DNA of 64,000 nucleotides from Pelagadaptatus sp034112445 (GTDB lineage: Bacteria; Pseudomonadota; Gammaproteobacteria; Pseudomonadales; Cellvibrionaceae): positions 33,848 through 97,847 of the forward strand of contig JAWUVI010000021.1 of assembly GCA_034112445.1 (NCBI GenBank), read 5' to 3'. The notes under the pieces were generated by a model. The model was not told the origin of the DNA and searched no databases. It saw nothing but the letters and a program-made list of their open reading frames with translations. Below are positions 26,201-35,200 of this stretch, piece after piece. The position numbers and the translations under genes are program-made. Each line of letters opens with the position of its first letter. The stretch's first letter is position 1.

Positions 26201-29200
26201 GTAAAACCGGCGCTGGCTCCTAACACATTATCGGCATAGCCATTGCCATCAAGGTCTTCAATTGAACCACCGAGAGGCATAGATTCGATGGGGAAATACA
26301 ATGGTAATTCTAATTCTGCCGTACCGTAGGCTTCTGCTTCAAAGCTATCCACGATTTCATGCAGTTCTAAATAGCCAACGTGACCATCTGCGTCAGGGGC
26401 TGATGCATCAAAGGCACCGAATCCAGCACTAAAGCCTAACTCAAGACCGGCATGGCCGTCCTTACCAATCATCCCTAGAACCAAATCTAAGGAATCCGGA
26501 ATCCCAACGATTCCCAAAGCACCGGCTGTGCCACCAAGATCAATGCCAACCGTTAAATCAATATCTTCGGCCGTGGCACTTAATAACACCTCAAAACCGG
26601 AATTTTCATCGATGTAAAAAATCGGGTCTAATACATTACTGAGATCAAAACCAAAACCTAAGTTCAAGCCCATTTCGGCCAGAAGATCTATGGTCGCGTC
26701 AGAAGTAATTGACAGGACTTCAGTTAAATCATCAATAGGTAGATCCCACTGATCGAGACCTAAGTCGTCGATACTGAAATCCAGGTCAAAGCTGTGTTCA
26801 TAGATGGTGTTGATATTAAAATCGACATCAAGAACCGAATTAGCGTACTCGGCTGTGATTAACTCAATATCACTGGCCAGGTCAAATAAGGTACGTAACT
26901 CTTCATTTAAAAAGTCGACCATTTCATAGAGGTTGTCGGAAGCTCCACGAGCCGCATCCAAAATAGTCTGGATACCTTCGCCAACACCTGTGGCACCTTC
27001 ACCAAGCAAGTCTTCAACACTTTTACCTACAAGCGGAATGTCTTGATAAAGAAGTCCAGTTTGTACGTACCATTCACCGGTAACCGCTTGATAAGCACCT
27101 TCTAGTTCTGATGCTGACAAGGCGATAAGTTCAGACTCGAAAATTTCTAAGCTTAAATCGATGCCTCCATCTGGACGAGAAGCTTTAAGCTCTTGCGCCC
27201 AATACTCAGTGCCGTCAAGCATTGTCCATAACTTGAGAGTAATACTTCCTTCTGCTGTACGTACAGATTTAACAACCTGCTTACCAAGAGCGTCAATTGT
27301 TGGGGTATAATTCGCAGGGGTTATTACAACACCTTCAGAGTCAAGAACTTCGGCTACGAAATCAATGGCGGGAATCGCGCTTACGGACCAAATCTCTTTT
27401 TGGAGGTTGGCTAGCTCAGTGCCTATAGCAAGGTACTCTTCGCCCATAACTTCATTAAGAAGGTTATCGAGCATATCGAGAATATTGTCGAGAGACAGTA
27501 ATCCCATGTTTTTAAGATCGAAAATATCTTGCGGGAAAATGATGTCATAATCGGTTTCAAAGGTACCCGACTCATAGGCAAAACCAGCACCTAGGTGCAT
27601 TAGATTATCAGCGTAACCATCCGCATTTAAGTCTTCAGAAGAACCACCCGCTGGGTTAGTTTCAGTTGGGAAGAACAAGGGCATATCAAAACTGGCGTCG
27701 CCAGCCAGAGTTATATCTAAGGCATCGGTCCCTAATTCGCTCAGTTCTACAAGAGAATAACGACCAGCATCGGTATCAACCAAGTTAGCGCCGGCTTGAA
27801 GACCAATAGAGCCTTCACCGTCAACGCCCCACAAGCCAATTTCTTGACCGAATATGCCTATAGTCGCTTGTGCACCAAGATCTACACCGGCGGCTGTAGC
27901 GGTAAAATCAATACCTGAATCATCACCCAAATAGGCGTAGTTTAATGGGTTAACCGGACCTCGGGCTGCGAATCCAGCTTGGCCAAACTCTTTAACATCG
28001 AAATCAAGATTGAAATTAAAATCCAGTGCGGCATCTAACAATAGAGTACCGGAGGTACCGAACACCACATCGATCATATCGAGAGGTAATCCTAGTAATT
28101 CCCCTATTTCCACTTCGGTTAGAGCAACATCGAAATCTAACTCGTAGAGAAAATCCCAATCGAAATCCCAGTCAAACCCAAGATTCCAACCGTCAAAGAC
28201 TAAATCAATATCAATCACAGGCGGAGTGATGCCGAGACTGCCGAACAACGTATTCAACTCTAGCTCTAGCCAGTCAGCCAATTCAGGCAAAGAGGAGAAA
28301 CTGGTACGAATGTCGCCAATGAGGCTAGAGAAAAAGTCACTGATGCCATCAAATTCAGGCACCATTAATCCACCCACCTCTATTTTGGGCATTAAAGAAC
28401 TAAAGATTCCGTCTAAGCTGACATTGAAGCCTGGTATCTCAAACCCTAAAACATCGATATCACCTAAAACATCAAACGCGCCTTGCAACATGGCCAATAA
28501 ATCATCGAGTGATAGATTAGACAGATCAAACAGCTTCGAGAGATCCGGCATATCAAATTGCAGATCGCTAAAGAAATCGCCTATATCACCAACAGAAACA
28601 CTCGGGAAACTAGGTGTACCAAAACTAGGGACATCTGGGAAACCAGGTGCACTAAGACTCGGGAGACCAGGAAAATTAGGGGTGCTGATGGATATAGTTG
28701 GCAATGGCGGCAAGCCGCCTAAATCTGGAATACCGCCCAAATCTTCAACGGTTGGCAATGAAAGATCCATACCGCCAACTTGAATGGCTAGCGGCAAGTC
28801 AGCTTTAAAACCACTGCCTTTGCTCATGGATATAGCTAATTGATTATCCAGCAGTGCTGTACCTGCGGCCTCATCATAATCGGCGTGAACCGAATCGAAG
28901 GCATTTACAACACCATCAAGATCAGAAAGAGTCAGATCACCACTATTGCCAAGACGCAGCTGCGCCAACATTTCTAACGAACCATCAACCACTTCGCCTT
29001 TAATAAGGCCGAAGTCTACGGTTACATCAATATCATCTTCACTGATTCGAGATTCGAAATTAATGCCTGCATCGCGAACGTAAAACTCACCCGCTTCATC
29101 GTTAGGACCAACGCCAAAGGCAAAATCAAAGCTGAGGTTATTTGTCAGCCTAGGCTGAAAATCAACACTGACACCGGGAATATTACTGAGAGCACTACCC

Positions 29201-32200
29201 AGATCAAGACCAACAGCGTCTAGTTCTTCAAACAAATTGACGTTAACGCCAAATTCTAACAAGCGGTTATTAAGGGTGATATTTAAGATATTACGGTCGG
29301 TAACGCTGGCAGTTTCATTTAGAACTAAGTTGCCATCAGCGTCGGCCACAATAGTGTTTCCGTTCACCAAAAAGTCGCCAGTGCTCTCATCCTTAGAGAT
29401 ATTAATAATTACTGTTTCAAGTCCGCTTTGTGTTCCCGATAAATAAGCAGCGACATAACGGAAAGAAACTTCTTGGCTTTCACCGTTCGCTAAATCTGGA
29501 AAATCAGTCGCTGGGTCAATTGAATAGCTGTATGTGCCATCGTCATTGAATACCAATGTGCCCGTATTCGGCCCTTCTAGACCATCAAATAAGCTGTAAG
29601 AGTTGGGAGCTATCGTATCTAAGAGAGCGAATAATTCATCACTGGTAACTACTTGATCAGCTGGAAGCACTTCTAAAGCTTTTGCGTCAAAGAACGCCTG
29701 TAGCGGGGTGATAATTTGATCTTGAATGGCCGCGCTAATAATACTGGAAAAATCAACCGTACCGCTTTGCTCGATTGCATCACCATTGGCATCAAAACCA
29801 GTGGTTATTTTTTCGTAAAGTTCGCCGAAAGTGGCGTCCATGATTGGCACAGGCGTATCTAATAGTTCGTCCCAATCGGTGTAATTATCGGCAATTAAAT
29901 CCACCCATTCTTTGAGTTTTTCAAGGCCGTCAATTAATGAGGTTTGAGCCACTGTATCAATAGTGATATTGGCTTGCTCTTGGGTATTTGCAGATTGGCC
30001 TTCAACGAATTTTTCTACATTGAAATCAGTGGTGACCGTATTAGCGCCACTAGTAACCGTTATATCACGGGTTATCGCTGTCGCTAGATCTATTGCTGTG
30101 CCATCGCCACGGCCCATGTTGTAGGCTAAATCTGTGGTTACTTGTGAAAAGTCTAGGGTGTCAGTATCCGCATCACCGGCGGTAATTGTGTCACCACCCC
30201 AGTCGTCAGCAAAAATAAAGGTATCATCACCTGCACCACCCGATAATGTGTCGTCACCGGCACCGCCTGCGATGATATTTGCCGCGCTATCGCCCGTTAA
30301 TGTGTCATTTCCAGCACTGCCTATCAGGTTTTCAATGCCGGTTAATGTAGCAATACCATTAGCGGGAACATCGTTATCAACTGCTGTACCAGTACCAACA
30401 GCACCTTGTGACAAGTCAGCATTGACATTAACATTTTCGATGTTGGCAAAGCTGACTGTATCAATACCATCACCACCAACGATTACATCGCGCAAATCAG
30501 CGCCCGCAGTCCAGGAACCTAGTTTAAATAGGTTGTCTTCATCGCTTCCTGTAATAGTATCTACAGCTGAAGTAGAGACTGAACCAAAGACATTTTGAAT
30601 ATGGGCAACACTGGTGAAGCCAGTGGCGGTTTGAGTTTCTTTATTACTTAAATCGACGGTTATATTCGAGGTATAACCTGCAGAGAAATAATCCAGGGTA
30701 TTGGTGCCCTCACCTGCATCAGCCGTTCCACTAAAGTCTCCACCATCTTCAACAGTAAAAGTATCGTCACCTGAACCACTGGTTAAAACCCAAGTACCCG
30801 AATTGGTACCAGACACAGTTATTGTGTTGTTCACAGACGCTGGTGCCGTTGAAGCTAAGGCGCTCGGGGTAACATCCGCATTAACAGTTAAACTGTTAGA
30901 GGAAAAAGTAAACGACAAATCAGAGCTTGCCGCTGACAAATCAAGCGTGTTTGTACCAGCCGTATCGGTGATAGTGTCAGCTTGTCCTGTTGGAGAAGCT
31001 GCCAACTCAATAGGAGACAAACGATCTGACCAAGTGTCGTCGACTATATAAGTATCGTTATCTCCTTCTCCTTTGAGCGTGTCATTACCTTTACCACCAT
31101 CAAGAATATCGTTACCTGCACCACCGCTAATCGTATCGTTGCCTTCACCACCCAGCAGTTTATCAATGCCAGCACCGCCTACTATGGTGTCATTAGCACC
31201 GCTGCCATCTATAACGTTCGCATTATCATCACCCGTTAAGGTATCTTCGAACTGCGTACCGATCAGATTATCAACATTAGTTACTGTTCCTGTAACACTG
31301 GTAGTTGTTCCAACAACAAGACTGGATAAATCGACGATTACACCAGAGTCGTCACCTTTATCGTACTGACTGTAATCCAGTGTGGCTGAACCCGTCCCGC
31401 CATCAATATCACCAGCAAACTCAACATCACCAACAAAAACAAATTGATTTTCGCCGCTGCCGCCGATTAGTTTTTCTACATTGGTCGCAATAACCGACTG
31501 TGTGACTATTTCAGTAAGCGTAAGTGTTTCGGTTCTGTAGACAGGCGTTGTTGTATCGTCTTCCGGTATATAAAATTCCGCACCAATTGTGCCGTTGGTC
31601 AAGCCAATGCGGACCAATTCTGTAATCGTAACTTCTTGCGTGGTGGAAACGGTAACCTGAATATTGTTAGTTGGGTCGCCATTCTCGTCCAACTCTTTTT
31701 CAATGCTAAACACCAAATCAGATGTGACAGCGCTAAAGTCTAAAGTACCTTTTTTACCGGTAGCCGTAGCAGAATCATCAAGCAGAAGTTCTGTCTCAGA
31801 ATCCCCCCCCCACTGGTTTTTAAAGACGTAACTATTGTTACCTTCACCGCCTTTAATCAATTCAATATTTTCTAATGAACCGGAACCGACATAAACGCTG
31901 CTAGCCGAATCGGCAGCAACCAAAGAGCCTGAGTCGAAAGTCATGGTTAAATCGGTGGTTACCGCATCAACCTGTGCAATGCCTAGGGTTCCATCAGAAG
32001 CCGTAACGGCCTCTATACCCGCAAAACTGATGGTATCTTCACCACCTTCAATACCTTCAATAACCCCACGCACAGTCAAATGAGCGCCATTGGTTAAACC
32101 TTTGGCCGCTGTTACGATGAGATCCGCACCACCACTGACGGTGTTTTCTCCTTCTGTAACAACCAAACCACTGGCTGCTTGAGCCGTGAAAGTTAAATTA

Positions 32201-35200
32201 ATGGTTTGCTGAGTACCATCGGATAAGTTGAGAACGATGCTATGAGAAATATTTTCAGCAACTGTATCAAGCTGCGCTTCATCGCCAACCACAAAATGGT
32301 AACTTCCGTCTGCATTGACAACAATATAATCTTGGCCGCCCCAACTGTAGCTCTCCCCTAAAGGAAATGAGCCACTATTGCCAATTGCAGAAACTTTAAC
32401 GCCTTCATTTAATGTAAATTGACCATTCAACACTAAGCCCGCCGCTTTAGTGTCAACACTCACAGTACCGGAATTAACCGTAATTTCACCGTTAACCAGT
32501 GTTACTGTTTTGGTCAGTGTTTCTTCTGTACCCAGCTCGTTTTGAACGGTTACTGTGAACTCATCAGTAAAGGTTTTACCTATAGCTTGTGTGGCAGCAC
32601 CAACAGCTGGCTTGTATGCATAACCGCCATCTGTATTGACAGTTAACGTGGCACCACTGGTTAATGTAATCGGTGACCCACTGGTAATGGCGGCATCGTT
32701 AATTTTAGCAACGCTAAAGGTATCTATATCTTGGCCCCAATCACCCGAAAATAGATAAAGATCATCACCATGGCTGCCAACAAGACCATCAGCTCCTGCA
32801 CCGCCGAGTAAAATGTCATCTCCCGTACCGCCAAAGATCAAATCGTTATCAGCACCGCCGTCTATGTAGTCGTTATCGTCTCCGCCATAAATAGAGTCCG
32901 CACCTGCCCCACCACTGATGTGATCAGCTCCGGCTTGGCCTTCGATAATATCGCCTTGGGTAACATCAGATTCATCACCACCAACAATGGTGTCCATACC
33001 GGCACCAGCAATAATAAGGTCTGCTGATGAACCTCCAGTTAGAGTGTCATCATCAATATCACCAAATAATTGAGTCTCAATACCGTCAGCAGCAGTGAAC
33101 GTATCATCTTTATATGTGCCAACTAAGAGGTTAATGCCGGTAACGTTTCCACCAAATCCTAAAACACCAGCCGCTGTTGCACCGGTTTTCAAATCAACGG
33201 TTAAGCCTGTTCCTGCAATTACAGTGTGTGCTGAACTAGGGCTGGAAGCACCTTCAGTAGCCGTTGAGTCAACAGTTAGAACACCTTCCGCTGAACGACT
33301 AATAACAAAATCTAGGCTATGAACTGTTGGTGTAATGTCATCGCCTGCAGCATTGGCAACTGAATATGACACAGATAAATTTGTAGACGCGCCATTGGCT
33401 AGGTTTTTAAAGTCTTTATCTAGGTTAACGAGATACTCATAACTACCATTAGCTGCCAGCTCAACTTCACCGAACCCAGTAACAGGGTTTGATGTGAGAA
33501 CGTAATTAACCGCATTAGTTACGGATAATTGACCCGATACGACAGCTGGGATTGTGACCGCTGCTTCGTAAGCCAAAGTTTGAACATTACCGGTGAGCTC
33601 GCCGGCTGTGGAATTTAGATATCCGCTTATGCTTCCATCTTTTTCCACAAAATATGAATTATTACCTGCACCACCAATAATGTTGTCCACTTTCTCGAAA
33701 GAAGCGCGGCGAACTTTATCATCCGTGCCAATAGTGGAGACAATTACGGTTCCGTCTTCTTTAATAGTGAATTTTAGATCGGTTGTAACTTGACTGAAAT
33801 CGAGGGTTACGGTCGAAGACTCGCCATTCTCAATCAGTAACGTATTGAGCCAATTATTTTGAAAGGCATAAGTGTTAACCGCACTACCACCAACCAGTTT
33901 CTCTATATTAGTGATGCCACTGATACTATCAGTACCAACTGTTGCACCAACTCCTGTAGAACCAATGGTAAACAAAACATCCGAGCTGGTGTAGGTGAAA
34001 TCTATAGAATCTAAAGAGCCGTCGGCTGAGCCTTCATTAATAACGGTGCCATTCCAACCCGTGCCGCTGAAAACATAAGCATCGTCGCCTTTGCCGCCGG
34101 TTAAGTTATCACTACCGGTTGAGCTGTAAAGAACGTCTGAGCCGTCGCCACCTAAAACAGTATCATGGCCTTCACCACCAAAGAGCAAATCGTCTCCACT
34201 ACCGCCTTCTAGAGTATCTGCGCCGCCTTGGCCCCATATTTCATCATCGCCTGCACCGCCTATCAAGGTATCAGCCACCGAACCATCAGCTCCGATTAAT
34301 GTATCGTTACCCTGACCACCATCAACCGTTAACTGGGATGTTGTGGTATTGGAGATATAATCATCACTAGAGCTGCCTTGTACGAGGTTGTCACTGAATA
34401 TTAAGCCTTCACCTTCGGCAGCGCCTAGATCAATATAATTAAATGTGAAACCTTCAAAGTTAACCCAACTGTCATCTGAATTCTGCGCTGAAAGAGCATC
34501 GTATAATTCATCAGCTTGAGCTGTAGAGGTGTTATTAACGACTACAGCACCTTCAAAGTTAGCGGCGTAACTGAGATTAAAGCTGGTGGTATTACTGTTG
34601 GTACCCGCTGCCGCTTTAAGCGAACCAGATAAACTACCCGCGCCACTGAAGATCACATTATTATCAGATCCTTTACCCAAAATAACGTCGGAAACACCTT
34701 CCGCAAAAATAACGTACTCGCCGCTGGATAGATGAATCGTTACCTTAACTTCGCCGTCACCATGTATATCAACATCGACAACACCGGTAACACTGGATAG
34801 ATCAAGTAAATTACTGCTTTGCGAACCGTCAAACTGAAGACTTATAGAGCCCGCTTCTGTAATGGTACCGATAACATAGGTACTCGAGGAAAGGCCCGAC
34901 GAAGGTACTTTAATGCTCTCAATATTAGAGCCACTGATATTAAAGGTAAGGTCTTTTTGTACAAAACTGGTGATTTTATTAGTGACCGTTAAGGTCTGCT
35001 CTGGCGCATCAACAAACAAAATGCCTTCATCGTTAATGTCTATTTCAACTTGATTTAGGTCTACTCCACCTTTTATACCATTTGCTTGAATTTTGGTTTC
35101 TACTTTTTCTTTCCAAAGCTGCATAATGACTTCAGTTAGCTTTTCATTACTGACGACTTTGGCAATATTGGCTTTATTAGCATGGGTTTTATTGGCTTCT

